Positions 45,571 to 54,749 of a stretch of 64,000 bases of DNA are shown here, in pieces (position 1 is the stretch's first letter; each line of letters opens with the position of its first letter). The notes below the pieces were generated by a model, which did not search any database, was not told the origin of the DNA, and saw nothing but the letters and a program-made list of their open reading frames with translations. A program made the position numbers and the translations under genes. The DNA lies in assembly GCF_003075075.1 (NCBI RefSeq), contig NZ_QCYM01000019.1, positions 1-64,000 on the forward strand. Reading direction: 5' to 3'. Origin of the DNA: Labrenzia sp. 011. Its GTDB lineage: Bacteria; Pseudomonadota; Alphaproteobacteria; Rhizobiales; Stappiaceae.

Positions 45571-45593
45571 AGCCGCCCCCGCTCCCTGGAGGG

Positions 45594-45651
45594 GCCGCGT
45601 TCAGGCGGGTTCATGAATTCGGGCGATTGCCTGAATTCAATCCGACGCGAC
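45594..45651. repeat. Dispersed 58-bp inverted-repeat element, copy 2
   Basis: Same length and layout as the element at 15568: outer arms GCCGCGT / ACGCGAC (one mismatch) and an inner palindrome GAATTCGGGC / GCCTGAATTC (one mismatch). It sits between the convergent ends of the kinase gene and csaA, six bases from the csaA stop. Confidence 0.65.
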
Positions 45652-45656
45652 AGGCT

Positions 45657-45998
45657 TCAAAAAAGCCGTCCGCCGATCGGCACGTCCCTGTCCGGGGTCA
45701 GCAGGACCACGTTCCCGTCCGCGTCTGGCACGCCGAGGGTGAGCACTTCCGACATGACCGGGCCGATCTGGCGCGGCGGGAAATTGACCACCGCCATGAC
45801 CAGTTTGCCCACAAGCGTGTCCGGTGTGTAATGCGTCGTGATCTGCGCGGAGGTCTTCCGGATGCCGATATCGGGGCCGAAATCGATCCGCATCTTGTAG
45901 GCAGGCTTGCGCGCCTCGGGAAAGACCTCGGCTTCGACAATTCGGCCGACGCGCACATCCACTTTCATGAAATCGTCGAAACTGATCGGGTCGCTCAC
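45657..45998 (-). CDS. csaA: tRNA-binding protein CsaA
   Basis: A 113-aa OB-fold protein with the tRNA-binding domain shared by CsaA and the MetRS C-terminus: FMKVDVRVGRIVEAEVFP, KPAYKMRIDFG, TSAQITTHY and VVNFPPRQIGP. CsaA has chaperone and export-related activity in Bacillus; the exact role in proteobacteria is unsettled. The GTG start at 45998 is chosen because GGAGAA lies just upstream and homologues begin with this SDPISFDDF stretch. The frame would otherwise start inside a perfect palindrome. Confidence 0.9.
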   Translation of the reverse strand: MSDPISFDDFMKVDVRVGRIVEAEVFPEARKPAYKMRIDFGPDIGIRKTSAQITTHYTPDTLVGKLVMAVVNFPPRQIGPVMSEVLTLGVPDADGNVVLLTPDRDVPIGGRLF

Positions 45999-46018
45999 GG
46001 AACAATTCTCCAGATTCG

Positions 46019-46047
46019 CCCCGGTCATGAGGACCTCATGACCGGGG
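46019..46047 (-). terminator. Perfect 29-base palindrome between the TetR gene and csaA
   Basis: CCCCGGTCATGAGG and CCTCATGACCGGGG flank a single central A, a 14-bp perfect stem. It lies downstream of the TetR gene stop and just upstream of the csaA ribosome-binding site (both minus). There is no T-run, so it could be a Rho-assisted terminator, an operator, or a repeat. Confidence 0.5.
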
Positions 46048-46121
46048 CAACATTGATCGGTGCTGCATTCAGGCGCGCGAGCATGCCCGCAGGGCGGGCC
46101 TTTCGCAAGTCCGCGGGTGCA

Positions 46122-46820
46122 TCAGGCCCCGGCGGGGGCTTTGTCGCTCAGATCGGGTTCCCCGTCATCTTCGTCAGCCCGGGGTCTCCGACGGGCAGGG
46201 CGGTCCGAGATCCGCTTCAGGAGCGACCTCACACCTTTGGCCGCCCGTTCCAGACCATTGAGACGCTTCATGAAGGAGCCTCCCTTGTCCAGCTCCTTGT
46301 CGAGCCGCGCCATGGTGCGGGGCATGCCTTCGTCGTCCTCCTCCAGCCAGACGCCGACCACACGGGCAAAGGCCACCGCCAGTCCCTGGGCGACGATGGT
46401 CGCCTTCACTCCGGAGACATCGATTCCGGCGGCAATCAGCATCCACTTCTGCGAGCGGACTTCCAGTCGGTTGAAATCGAGCGCCAGCGCCGGATCGTGC
46501 CGTGCCGCCACATGCAGCGCCCGGACCGCCTCCTTGTGCGCCGCCAGAACATCGATGCGTGTCATCAGAACGTCGAACAACCGGTCGCGCGGCGGCTGAT
46601 CGCCCATGTCCTCGTCCACCCCGTCAAGAACCGCGGTGTCGATCTTCTCCGTGAAGGCGGCGACAAGCTGAAGTTTCGAGGCAAAAGCACTGCGCATGTC
46701 GGAAAGCTTCACCTTCGCCGCCGCGGCAATCATCGGCAGGGAAACATCTTCGTAGGGATGCTCGGACAACAGGTCCAGGAACGTCTGGAGGATTTTCTGC
46801 CTGGTCTTTGCGGTTGCCAT
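46122..46820 (-). CDS. TetR family transcriptional regulator
   Basis: About 232 aa. The N-terminal helix-turn-helix region (TRQKILQTFLDLLSEHPYEDVSLPMIAAAAKV as separate helices) has the TetR spacing, then a helical ligand domain and a basic/acidic tail (RRRPRADEDDGEPDLSDK). The ligand and targets are unknown. ATG 46820 is preceded by GGAGAG; longer frames upstream are not family-like. It is divergent from the DUF892 gene, a possible target. Confidence 0.82.
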   Translation of the reverse strand: MATAKTRQKILQTFLDLLSEHPYEDVSLPMIAAAAKVKLSDMRSAFASKLQLVAAFTEKIDTAVLDGVDEDMGDQPPRDRLFDVLMTRIDVLAAHKEAVRALHVAARHDPALALDFNRLEVRSQKWMLIAAGIDVSGVKATIVAQGLAVAFARVVGVWLEEDDEGMPRTMARLDKELDKGGSFMKRLNGLERAAKGVRSLLKRISDRPARRRPRADEDDGEPDLSDKAPAGA

Positions 46821-47100
46821 GACGCGCTCTCCAATGTGTCGGTCCCTGAAAGATAGGAGACCTGAGCGCAAGTGAAAAGGGTGGCACCGTGCCGCGGAAC
46901 CCCGGCGTTCGGCCCCGGGCATTCTTCGCAGGCCGCCGGAACCGAAACGGCGTCCGCTGCGTTGACCTCCTGAAGGCTGCAGCCCGGCCGGACATCCCGC
47001 GCTCCCGCCACGGTCGCGGCGACCGCCGCCGGGTCGCAGCCTTTCCGCCATCGCCCGTCAAAACGGCGACCGTCAGACAAAACCTGAGGAAACACATCTC

Positions 47101-47574
47101 ATGAAAACGCTTTCTGATGCATTCGAACACACGCTGCAGGACATCTACTACGCCGAACAGCAGCTTGCGAAAGCCATGCCGAAGCTGCAGGACGCGGCCA
47201 ACGGCAAGAAACTCAAGGACGCGATCGGCGATCACCTTGAGGAGACCAGAACCCAGGTCAAGACGCTCGAGCAGGTTTTCAAGTCGATCGGCAAGAAGGC
47301 TTCCGGGGAAAAATGCGATGCGATCGAAGGCCTTCTGAAGGAGACCGACGGCATCCTCGAGGAAGCCAGCGGCACCGCGAAGAATGCCGCGCTTGTCGCC
47401 GCCTGTCAGGCTGTCGAGCACTACGAGATCGCCCGCTACGGAACCCTGCGTGAATGGGCGAAGGTGCTCGGCCACGACGAGGCGCACGACCTCCTGTCCG
47501 GCATTCTCGACCAGGAAAAGGCCGCCAACAGCAAGCTGACAGGTCTGGCGGTCTCCGCCATCAACGAGCAGTAG
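47101..47574 (+). CDS. DUF892 ferritin-like protein (YciF/YciE type)
   Basis: A 157-aa four-helix-bundle protein. LEDIYYAEQQL-like stretch LQDIYYAEQQLAKAMPKL, HLEETRTQVKTLEQVF and the second half ACQAVEHYEIARYGTL with Glu/His pairs are the diiron ligands of the family (PF05974). It is linked to stress response in enterobacteria; a precise activity is unknown. The gene is divergent from the TetR gene and followed by a strong hairpin. Confidence 0.92.
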   Translation: MKTLSDAFEHTLQDIYYAEQQLAKAMPKLQDAANGKKLKDAIGDHLEETRTQVKTLEQVFKSIGKKASGEKCDAIEGLLKETDGILEEASGTAKNAALVAACQAVEHYEIARYGTLREWAKVLGHDEAHDLLSGILDQEKAANSKLTGLAVSAINEQ

Positions 47575-47591
47575 GCTCCTGCCGTGAGGGC

Positions 47592-47616
47592 GAAGCGCGC
47601 GTTCGGCGCGCGCTTC
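47592..47616 (+). terminator. Terminator-like hairpin after the DUF892 gene
   Basis: GAAGCGCGCG-TTCGG-CGCGCGCTTC, a perfect 10-bp stem 18 bases after the stop. It lies between convergent genes and has no T-run on either side. Confidence 0.55.
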
Positions 47617-47684
47617 CCTCCCCGACTGCAAACACTTAAGTCCTGTAAGGATTTCCGGTGGGGAAGAGTCCCATCCGGCCTGGC

Positions 47685-48503
47685 TCAGCCCGCCAGCTCT
47701 CTCGCCCGCTTGACCGCCGCCGCGACGGCTTCGGTCATCACCGGCTGCAAACCGTCCGCCCCCATAAGAACGTCAAGCGCGGCTGCGGTCGTGCCGTTCG
47801 GGCTGGTGACATTCTTGCGGAGAACCGAAGGATGCTCGCCGGAACGATGCATAAGCTCGCCCGCGCCGCAAACCGTGGCAACGGCAAGCTCCTCGGCTAT
47901 TTCAGCCGGCAGTCCCGCCTGCCTGCCGGCTTCGCTCAGGGCCTCGGCTAGATAGAACACATAGGCCGGACCGGATCCGCTGACGCCGGTGACCAGATCG
48001 ATCTGATCCTCGCTCTCCAGCCAGACCACCCTGCCGATCGCACTCATAAGCCGGGTGACGTCCTTCTTGCTCTCCTCGGAGACCGCCGCTGTCGGATAGA
48101 CTGCGGTAATGCCCCGTTTGACCATCGCCGGCGTGTTCGGCATGCAACGGCAGACCGGCACTGTGCCGAAGGCCGCTTCGAACCTGGAGACCGGTGTCCC
48201 GGCGGCAACCGACAGGACAAGCGTGTCGGAGGCCACCGCCGATGTCAGGGACGGCAGCACGGCATCCATCATCTGCGGCTTGACCGCGATGAGGACCATA
48301 CCCGCGCGCAGGTCCACCGGCATGGCGGTTACATGCCGTATGCCGTGTTCCTTCAGAAGCGCATCCATTTCATCGGACAGATGCGGATCGCACACCATGA
48401 GAGCGGACGCATCTATCCCGTCCGCCACCCAGCCTGACAGCATCGCCCCCCCCATCTTGCCGGCTCCGACAAGAACGAAGGGCCTTTCCCTTGAAAAACT
48501 CAT
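47685..48503 (-). CDS. proC: Pyrroline-5-carboxylate reductase
   Basis: A 272-aa enzyme catalysing the last step of proline synthesis with NAD(P)H. It shows the Rossmann motif LVGAGKMGGAMLSGW, the substrate-binding GSGPAYVFYL and the C-terminal signature VTSPNGTTAAALDVL. It overlaps the upstream YbjN gene by 4 bp (same strand), so the two are coupled. Confidence 0.95.
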   Translation of the reverse strand: MSFSRERPFVLVGAGKMGGAMLSGWVADGIDASALMVCDPHLSDEMDALLKEHGIRHVTAMPVDLRAGMVLIAVKPQMMDAVLPSLTSAVASDTLVLSVAAGTPVSRFEAAFGTVPVCRCMPNTPAMVKRGITAVYPTAAVSEESKKDVTRLMSAIGRVVWLESEDQIDLVTGVSGSGPAYVFYLAEALSEAGRQAGLPAEIAEELAVATVCGAGELMHRSGEHPSVLRKNVTSPNGTTAAALDVLMGADGLQPVMTEAVAAAVKRARELAG

Positions 48504-49000
48504 GCTTCTCCCGCGGTTTCGAACAAGGCCGTATCCATGGCCTGGGAGGCAGAGTGACCGGCCCAGACGACGAACTGGAAGGCTTGATAGAAACGCTCGC
48601 AGTTTTCAAGCGCATTTGTCAGCATGGCCTCGATCTGCGCCGAAGAGGCTTCCGCTCCGCCGGCCAGAACCAGAGACTGGCGGAACATGATCACGTTCTC
48701 CTTGTGCCAGAGATCGAAGTGCCCCATCCAGAGCTGCTCGTTCACCAGCGCCAGCAATCGGATGATTTCCGTCTTGCGCGGTTCCGTGACCTTGAGGTCG
48801 AAGGCACAGGCAAGATGCAGCGCCTCCACTTCCTCCATCCAGGAGAAGGAGACGTGATAGTCGCACCAGCTGCCGCCGAGGGAAATGGTGATCTCGTCCT
48901 CGTCCGACCGTTCGAAGGTCCAGTCGTTCAGGGCAGCAACGGTTTCTATGGTGTCAACGGGATTGCCAGGTCGCTCGAATTCGATCTCGATGAGGCTCAT
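48500..49000 (-). CDS. YbjN domain-containing protein
   Basis: A 166-aa protein of the YbjN superfamily (PF10722), related to the type III secretion chaperone fold. It shows the compact alpha/beta start MSLIEIEFERPGNPVDT and conserved aromatic stretches (NEQLWMGHFDLWHKENVIMF, YQAFQFVVW). The role is unknown. ATG 49000 has GGGAGT upstream and is preferred over the 25-codon-longer frame. It is co-transcribed with proC. Confidence 0.88.
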   Translation of the reverse strand: MSLIEIEFERPGNPVDTIETVAALNDWTFERSDEDEITISLGGSWCDYHVSFSWMEEVEALHLACAFDLKVTEPRKTEIIRLLALVNEQLWMGHFDLWHKENVIMFRQSLVLAGGAEASSAQIEAMLTNALENCERFYQAFQFVVWAGHSASQAMDTALFETAGEA

Positions 49001-49345
49001 GATGCCTACTCCCTTCCGAGCCGGGGCCGAATACCCGATCAGGAAAACCGGGCGGACCGCCGGGAAATGTCCCATGCCGGAGGAGCAAAACGCATCCCTT
49101 TGTGGCTCTAGAAGAGAACCGGTTCCGTCTTGCTCCGACGAATCCCTGTTATCGATGAGTATAGGAGCAGGAATGATTCAAGGGATACCTACCCTTTCTG
49201 CCCGCAAAGCCGAATCTTGTGGACGACTCAGAGCCAATTTTCATCACACTGCTCAAAAACAACGCAATCCCGCCAGCCGCTTCCGTCGCGTCTCTGTCAT
49301 GAACTGTGAACAGAAATCGCCCGGCAGCAGACCGGCGGACCGCCT

Positions 49346-49612
49346 TCAGGCGTCCTTGCCACCGGCAGAACCGGATTTTTCAAGCTTGGCGAGCCGTGAT
49401 TCGAGATCCTCGACCTTGTCGAGTGCACGCACGGCCATCTCCTTGACGGCTTCATGCTCTTCCCGCGACACCATGTCCATGTCCGAAAGGAAGCGTTCGG
49501 CCTGGGCCCTGAACGCGGTTTCCACTTCCCGGCGCGCCCCTTGGGCAACTCCGGCGGCGTCGGTCATCAGCTTGGCGAAATCATCGAGAATACGGTTCGG
49601 GCCCTGGGTCAT
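49346..49612 (-). CDS. Accessory factor UbiK family protein
   Basis: An 88-aa protein with the BMFP domain (PF04380): an amphipathic helix (NRILDDFAKLMTDAAG) and a C-terminal coiled coil (ALDKVEDLESRLAKLEK). UbiK assists ubiquinone biosynthesis in enterobacteria; rhizobial homologues are assigned by domain only. Start 49612 is chosen because AAGGAGG precedes it. Divergent from lgt. Confidence 0.85.
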   Translation of the reverse strand: MTQGPNRILDDFAKLMTDAAGVAQGARREVETAFRAQAERFLSDMDMVSREEHEAVKEMAVRALDKVEDLESRLAKLEKSGSAGGKDA

Positions 49613-49780
49613 CAGACCCTCCTTGGTCAGCAACAGACTTACACCGAAGAGGTATGTGGGAATGGCCTGAACTTCAAGAACCAATTCCACCCGCCCGCTT
49701 GACGGATCGAGCAGGATCGCGCATGCGTTGCCCCGGGTTCTGCCCTGCCCTTTCGGGACAGATCTAAAGAAGGTTATGCC

Positions 49781-50614
49781 GTGCCGCCCTTACTCGTCCT
49801 GCCCTTTCCGGCCATCGATCCGGTCATCATCGAATTCGGCCCTTTCGCCCTGCGCTGGTATGCACTGGCCTATATCGTCGGCATCCTTCTGGCCTGGCGG
49901 TACATGCGTGCGCTCGTTCTCGACCACCGGCTCTGGGGCAGCGTCGGCAGGCCGTCGCCGGCCGAGCTTGACGATTTCGTTCTGTGGGGCACGCTCGGCA
50001 TCATCATCGGCGGCCGGCTCGGCTATGTGCTCTTCTACAACCCGGCCTATTATCTCGCCAATCCGGGCGAGGCGCTTGCGATCTGGACCGGCGGAATGTC
50101 CTTCCACGGCGGCTTCGCCGGCACGGTGATCGCCATGGGCCTGTTCGCCTGGCGGCGGGGCCTGTCCCTGTGGACCCTGTTCGATCTTGCCGGCTGCGCC
50201 GCCCCGATCGGACTGTTCTTCGGACGGATCGCCAATTTCATCAATTCGGAATTGTGGGGCCGCCCGTCAGATGTGGCCTGGGCCGTCGTCTTTCCCAATG
50301 GCGGCCCCGAGCCGCGTCATCCCAGCCAGCTCTATGAAGCCGCGCTGGAGGGCATTGTCCTGTTCCTGGTGCTGCGCCTTCTCAGCCACCGTTTCAGGCT
50401 TCTGAAGAAGCCCGGGTTCCTCGCCGGCGCCTTTGCCGCCGGTTACGGCATTGCCCGTTCGATCTCGGAACTTTTCAGGGTTCCCGATGCCCATATCGGC
50501 TATCTGGGCGGCTTTTTCACCATGGGCATGCTGCTGTCGCTGCCGATGATCCTGGCCGGACTGGCCGTCATGGTCTGGGCCGGGTCCCGCAAGCCGGCCG
50601 CAACGGCCCGGTGA
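49781..50614 (+). CDS. lgt: Prolipoprotein diacylglyceryl transferase
   Basis: A 277-aa polytopic inner-membrane enzyme that attaches diacylglycerol from phosphatidylglycerol to the lipobox cysteine of prolipoproteins. Conserved parts are MSFHGGFAG (active-site His), [16 protein letters not shown] and RHPSQLYEA. About seven transmembrane helices fit. GTG start. The next gene starts 5 bp downstream. Confidence 0.96.
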   Translation: MPPLLVLPFPAIDPVIIEFGPFALRWYALAYIVGILLAWRYMRALVLDHRLWGSVGRPSPAELDDFVLWGTLGIIIGGRLGYVLFYNPAYYLANPGEALAIWTGGMSFHGGFAGTVIAMGLFAWRRGLSLWTLFDLAGCAAPIGLFFGRIANFINSELWGRPSDVAWAVVFPNGGPEPRHPSQLYEAALEGIVLFLVLRLLSHRFRLLKKPGFLAGAFAAGYGIARSISELFRVPDAHIGYLGGFFTMGMLLSLPMILAGLAVMVWAGSRKPAATAR

Positions 50615-50618
50615 CGCC

Positions 50619-51713
50619 ATGCCGTCCCTTTCCCTGAAAGACAGGATCAAGGCGCGCATCGCCGCCGACGGCCCTCTTTCGGTCGCCCGTTACATGTCGA
50701 TCTGCCTCGCGGACCCCGAAGCCGGCTACTACATGACCCGCGAGCCTTTCGGCACGGGCGGCGATTTCGTCACCGCCCCGGAAGTCAGCCAGATGTTCGG
50801 CGAGCTGATCGGCGCGTCCTGCCTGTCCGCCCATGAGGCCATGGGGGCTCCCGACCGGTTTCAGCTCGTGGAACTCGGCCCCGGCCGCGGCACCCTGATG
50901 GCAGATCTGCTGCGCATGGCCGCCCTGCGCCCGTCCTTCATCGAGGCCGCCTGTCTGAATCTCGTCGAAACCAGCCCGCGATTGCGGAAAATCCAGGAAG
51001 AGACCCTGGCGGGATCACCGCTCCGGCCTGAATTCCGGACCAGAGTCGCGGATATCCCCGATGGTCCGCTCATCCTGGTCGCCAATGAATTCTTCGATGC
51101 TTTGCCCATCCATCAGTTCGTGAAAACCGCGGACGGCTGGCGCGAGCGGGAGATCGGCCTTTCGGCGGATGGGGACCTCATCTTCGGTGCCGGGGCCGCC
51201 AGGCTCCCGGAAGACGCCATCCCCGCCCGGATTGCCGGCTCCGCGGAAGGAACCATCGTCGAAACCCAGCCGGCCGCCAATGCCATCGCCGAGGAGATCG
51301 GCGCGCGTCTGGCCGCTCAGGGCGGCGTCGCGCTCTTTATTGACTACGGCTACCTGAAAACAGCTCCCGGCGACACGCTTCAGGCCCTTTACAGGCATCG
51401 CTTCGACGATGTTCTCGCCCATCCCGGCGACGCGGATCTCACGGCGCATGTGAATTTCGAGGCCCTGGCGGCGGCCGCCGTGCGGGGCGGCGCAAAGGCT
51501 CTCCCGCCCATGGCCCAGGGGGATTTTCTGCTGCGGACCGGACTGCTGGAACGGGCCGGCGCCCTGGGCGCCGGAAAGGCGCCCGAAGACCAGGAGGCAA
51601 TCCGCGATGCGGTCGAACGTCTGGCGGCACCAGCCGGCATGGGCGAGCTTTTCAAGGTTCTGGCGGTAACGGGCACAGGAATATCGTTCCTGCCGTTTGA
51701 CAGCGCAGCCTGA
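50619..51713 (+). CDS. MidA/NDUFAF7-like class I SAM-dependent methyltransferase
   Basis: A 364-aa protein of PF02636. It has the N-terminal RYMSICLADPEAGYYM with GTGGDFVTAPEVSQMFGE, the SAM loop LVELGPGRGTLMADLLR, and NEFFDALPIHQF. The mitochondrial homologue NDUFAF7/MidA methylates an arginine in a complex I subunit; the bacterial target is not established. It follows lgt with 5 bp spacing and precedes pgeF, a conserved order in alphaproteobacteria. Confidence 0.93.
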   Translation: MPSLSLKDRIKARIAADGPLSVARYMSICLADPEAGYYMTREPFGTGGDFVTAPEVSQMFGELIGASCLSAHEAMGAPDRFQLVELGPGRGTLMADLLRMAALRPSFIEAACLNLVETSPRLRKIQEETLAGSPLRPEFRTRVADIPDGPLILVANEFFDALPIHQFVKTADGWREREIGLSADGDLIFGAGAARLPEDAIPARIAGSAEGTIVETQPAANAIAEEIGARLAAQGGVALFIDYGYLKTAPGDTLQALYRHRFDDVLAHPGDADLTAHVNFEALAAAAVRGGAKALPPMAQGDFLLRTGLLERAGALGAGKAPEDQEAIRDAVERLAAPAGMGELFKVLAVTGTGISFLPFDSAA

Positions 51714-51866
51714 TCCCCTCAAGGATCACTCTCTGCGCAACCGAATCCTGCCGGGAGCAGTCTTCGTTGAAGGTACCCTGCAATGCCCCGTGTCTTGAGA
51801 ACGATCCGCTTGTCCGCTGTCGTGCGGTTTCACCTGAAAGCTGTTTGATCCCCTCTGGAGATCCAC

Positions 51867-52631
51867 ATGAAAATTGAAGCAGACCCATTGAAGCTTCCGG
51901 GCCTGAGGCACGGCTTCTTCACCCGCCGGGGCGGCATCTCGCAGGGCATCTACGAGAGCCTCAATATCGGTCTGGGATCGGACGACGAGCGCGACAGGAT
52001 TCTGGAGAATCGCAAGCGGGTGGCAGGAACACTCGGGGTTGGCCCGGAAACCCTTCTGTCTCCCTATCAGATTCATTCGGCCGATGTGATCACGCTCGAC
52101 GGCCCCTGGCCGCAGGACGCCGGACGCAAGGCCGATGCGCTCGTCACCGCCACTCCGGGGCTTGCGGTCGGCATTCTGACGGCCGACTGCGGCCCGGTTC
52201 TCTTCGCGGACCCCACAGCGCGGGTCGTCGGCGCCGCCCATGCGGGATGGAAGGGCGCCATATCCGGCATCCTCGACAATACGGTCACCGCCATGGAAGC
52301 ACTGGGGGCTTCACGAGACAGGATCGTCGCTGTCCTCGGCCCGGCCATATCCCGGCAGGCCTATGAGGTCGGCCCGGAGTTCCATGACCGTTTCGTTCAG
52401 CAGGCGGCAGACAACGCCCGCTATTTCCAGCCGTCCGGACGCGACGGTCATTTCATGTTCGACCTGCCCGCCTTCATCAGGGACAGGCTGGAGCAGCTGG
52501 GCCTCGGCCAGGTGGCGGACCTTGGCCTTTGCACCTATGGTGACGAGGCTCGGTTTTTCTCCTACCGTCGCACCACCCACCGCAATGAACCGGATTATGG
52601 CCGCCAGATCAGCGCCATCGTTCTGACCTAG
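51867..52631 (+). CDS. pgeF: Peptidoglycan editing factor PgeF (YfiH/DUF152)
   Basis: A 254-aa protein with the metal/active-site residues of the family: QIHSADV (His), ILTADCGPVLF (Cys) and GAAHAGWKGA (His). Known as a multicopper polyphenol oxidase-like protein, YfiH removes misincorporated L-Ser from peptidoglycan precursors. Also present are HGFFTRRGGIS and NIGLGSDD. The gene lies 153 bp after the methyltransferase. Confidence 0.93.
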   Translation: MKIEADPLKLPGLRHGFFTRRGGISQGIYESLNIGLGSDDERDRILENRKRVAGTLGVGPETLLSPYQIHSADVITLDGPWPQDAGRKADALVTATPGLAVGILTADCGPVLFADPTARVVGAAHAGWKGAISGILDNTVTAMEALGASRDRIVAVLGPAISRQAYEVGPEFHDRFVQQAADNARYFQPSGRDGHFMFDLPAFIRDRLEQLGLGQVADLGLCTYGDEARFFSYRRTTHRNEPDYGRQISAIVLT

Positions 52632-52641
52632 GGAGATACCC

Positions 52642-53799
52642 ATGGCGCTGCATTTTTCCGAAGCCGAATTCGAGAACCGGTTCGACAGGCTGAAAGCCTC
52701 CATGGAGGCGCAAAAACTCGATGCCATGCTGCTGTTCGCGCAGGAAAGCATGTACTGGCTGACCGGCTACGACACCTTCGGCTTCTGCTTTTTCCAGTGT
52801 CTCGTCGTCACCCGGGAAGGAGACAAGGTTCTCCTCACCCGCTCCGCCGACCAGCGCCAGGCCAGGCACACCTCCAACATCGCCGATATCCGCATCTGGA
52901 TCGACCGGGGTTCCGCCAGCCCGGTCGGTCAGCTCAAGGATCTCCTGTTCGACATGGATCTCCTCGGCAGCCGCATCGGCATCGAATACGAGACCCACGG
53001 CATGACCGGAAGGATCGGCCTGCAGATCAATGCCGGGCTGACCAGTTTCGCCGATATTTCCGACGCGTCCGAACTGATCCCGGAGCTGCGCGCGGTCAAG
53101 AGCGCGGAAGAGATCGCCTATGTGCGCAAGGCCGCCGAACTTGCCGACAAGGCCTATTACGCCGCCCTGGAGGAAATCCGCCCGGGTGCCGACGAGGGCC
53201 GCATACTCGCCGCCCTGCAGGGGGCGATCTTCGAAGGCGGCGGAGATTATCCCGCCAATGAATTCATCATTGGTTCCGGTCGCGACGCGCTCCTGTGCCG
53301 ATACAAGGCCGGACGACGGATCCTGGACGCCCAGGACCAGATCACGCTGGAATGGGCCGGAAGCTACCGCCACTATCACGCGGCGCTGATGCGCACCGTC
53401 GTCATCGGGGCTGCGAGCGACCGGCACCGGGAGATGTATGCCGCCGCCCGAGAGGCCCTTGCCGCCGTCGAGACCCAACTGGTTCCGGGCCGGACCTTCG
53501 GCGACGTTTTCGATGCCCACGCGGAACGCATGGATGCGCACGACATGGTGCCCCACAGGCTCAATGCCTGCGGCTATTCGCTCGGTGCACGCTTCACGCC
53601 GAGCTGGATGGACGCCCCCATGGCCTACAAGGCGAACCCCGCCGTGGTGAAGCCGGACATGGTCATATTCATGCACATGATCCTGATGGATTCGATCACC
53701 GGAACCGCGATGACCCTGGGACAGACCTACCTGACCACCGAAGGTGCTCCGGAGAGCTTATCCACCCTGCCTCTCGACCTGCCGGTCAAGTCGGGCTAA
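52642..53799 (+). CDS. M24 family protein lacking metal ligands (creatinase-like)
   Basis: A 385-aa protein with the two-domain architecture of creatinase/Xaa-Pro peptidases: an N-terminal ribonuclease-H-like domain and a C-terminal pita-bread fold (AVKSAEEIAYVRKAAEL as the linker). The usual metal-binding acids are not where expected. LEWAGSYRHYHAALMRT stands in place of the D-x10-D pattern, and VIFMHMILMDS in place of the E-P-G loop. It therefore resembles the metal-independent creatinase branch rather than a metallopeptidase. The substrate is unknown. It starts 10 bp after pgeF. Confidence 0.85.
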   Translation: MALHFSEAEFENRFDRLKASMEAQKLDAMLLFAQESMYWLTGYDTFGFCFFQCLVVTREGDKVLLTRSADQRQARHTSNIADIRIWIDRGSASPVGQLKDLLFDMDLLGSRIGIEYETHGMTGRIGLQINAGLTSFADISDASELIPELRAVKSAEEIAYVRKAAELADKAYYAALEEIRPGADEGRILAALQGAIFEGGGDYPANEFIIGSGRDALLCRYKAGRRILDAQDQITLEWAGSYRHYHAALMRTVVIGAASDRHREMYAAAREALAAVETQLVPGRTFGDVFDAHAERMDAHDMVPHRLNACGYSLGARFTPSWMDAPMAYKANPAVVKPDMVIFMHMILMDSITGTAMTLGQTYLTTEGAPESLSTLPLDLPVKSG

Positions 53800-53892
53800 A
53801 CAATCTGCAACACAGCGGGCCGGCTCTGCTCTTGCATTGCCGGAAGACTGTCCGCACCCTGTCGAAATCGATTATCAGAGCCAGGCGCCTAC

Positions 53893-54414
53893 ATGCTCAA
53901 GTTTTCCAGCCAGAATTCCTTTTCGACCCTGCGTTCGATCGCCTGCCTTCTGGCTCTGAGCGGCCTTGCGGCCTGTCAGTCCGCACCGCAGCCGCCGAGC
54001 CCCATATCGACGACGGTTACCGCACCTTCGATTTCCGGTCAGGCCGACCCGGAAGAAGGCGTGACCCTGGCTTTTGAGCCCTTCACAGGTGCTCCGGGCA
54101 ACATTGCCGACGAGTTATCCGAATTCATCGGAGCCGAAGCCCGCAAACAGGGAATCAATCTCGTCCGCCGCGTTGGCGCCGCCGCGACCTATCGCGTCAA
54201 CGGCTATCTGGCCGCCACCGGCCAGCCCTCCAACGGAACCGTCTTCTATGTGTTCGACATCGTCGACGGCTCCGGGCGGCGCGTGAAGCGAATCTCCGGC
54301 ACCGAAGACACGGGCGGCGCCTCCGGCGACCCCTGGCAGGCGGTCGGTGCAGGGACCCTGTCGCGCATCGCAACCCGTTCGATGGTGGAAATAAAGGCAT
54401 GGCTCAACCGATAA
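53893..54414 (+). CDS. Putative lipoprotein of unknown function
   Basis: A 173-aa protein with a lipoprotein signal: SIACLLALSGLAAC, lipobox LAAC. The mature domain has a repeated alpha/beta look (GVTLAFEPFTGAPGN, YRVNGYLAATGQ, VFYVFDIVDGSG) and ends EIKAWLNR. No family is recognised with certainty. It is probably anchored to a membrane. Same strand as M24 and prs, but with sizeable gaps to each. Confidence 0.7.
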   Translation: MLKFSSQNSFSTLRSIACLLALSGLAACQSAPQPPSPISTTVTAPSISGQADPEEGVTLAFEPFTGAPGNIADELSEFIGAEARKQGINLVRRVGAAATYRVNGYLAATGQPSNGTVFYVFDIVDGSGRRVKRISGTEDTGGASGDPWQAVGAGTLSRIATRSMVEIKAWLNR

Positions 54415-54749
54415 TCGCCCCTTAGCCGGAGAATGACCGTACCGCGTCACAAAAATACAAAAAAAGCGGGTCTCAATGGTCAACGCCTGTTGTGGTCCGG
54501 GTGGTTGGTTGTTACAACGCCGCCGCCTGCCAAGGCTTTCCAATCGGGCCTCTGGCGTTCGGCAATGTGTCAAGATCCCGATCGGGCTGTTCGCATGCAC
54601 CATCGCGTAAGAGCAGAAAAGCTGATCGATTTTAAAGTGTTGGAGCGTTCCGCGTCGACCGGACCCGGACTGCTCTTGGCCCTTTCCGCGTTTCAGCAGG
54701 GACGATCCTGCCTGCTGACCCGCTGTCGCACCAGAAGGACTTGCGGCTC
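54415..54749. other. Intergenic leader of prs, no gene recognised
   Basis: This stretch of 335 bp contains only short frames without recognisable products. It should hold the prs promoter. I see no terminator for the lipoprotein gene and no named RNA motif. Confidence 0.4.

Noticed and set aside
53750..53765. DnaA-box-like TTATCCAC stretch
   Set aside because: A single match inside the M24 coding sequence; no cluster or origin-type AT-rich region.
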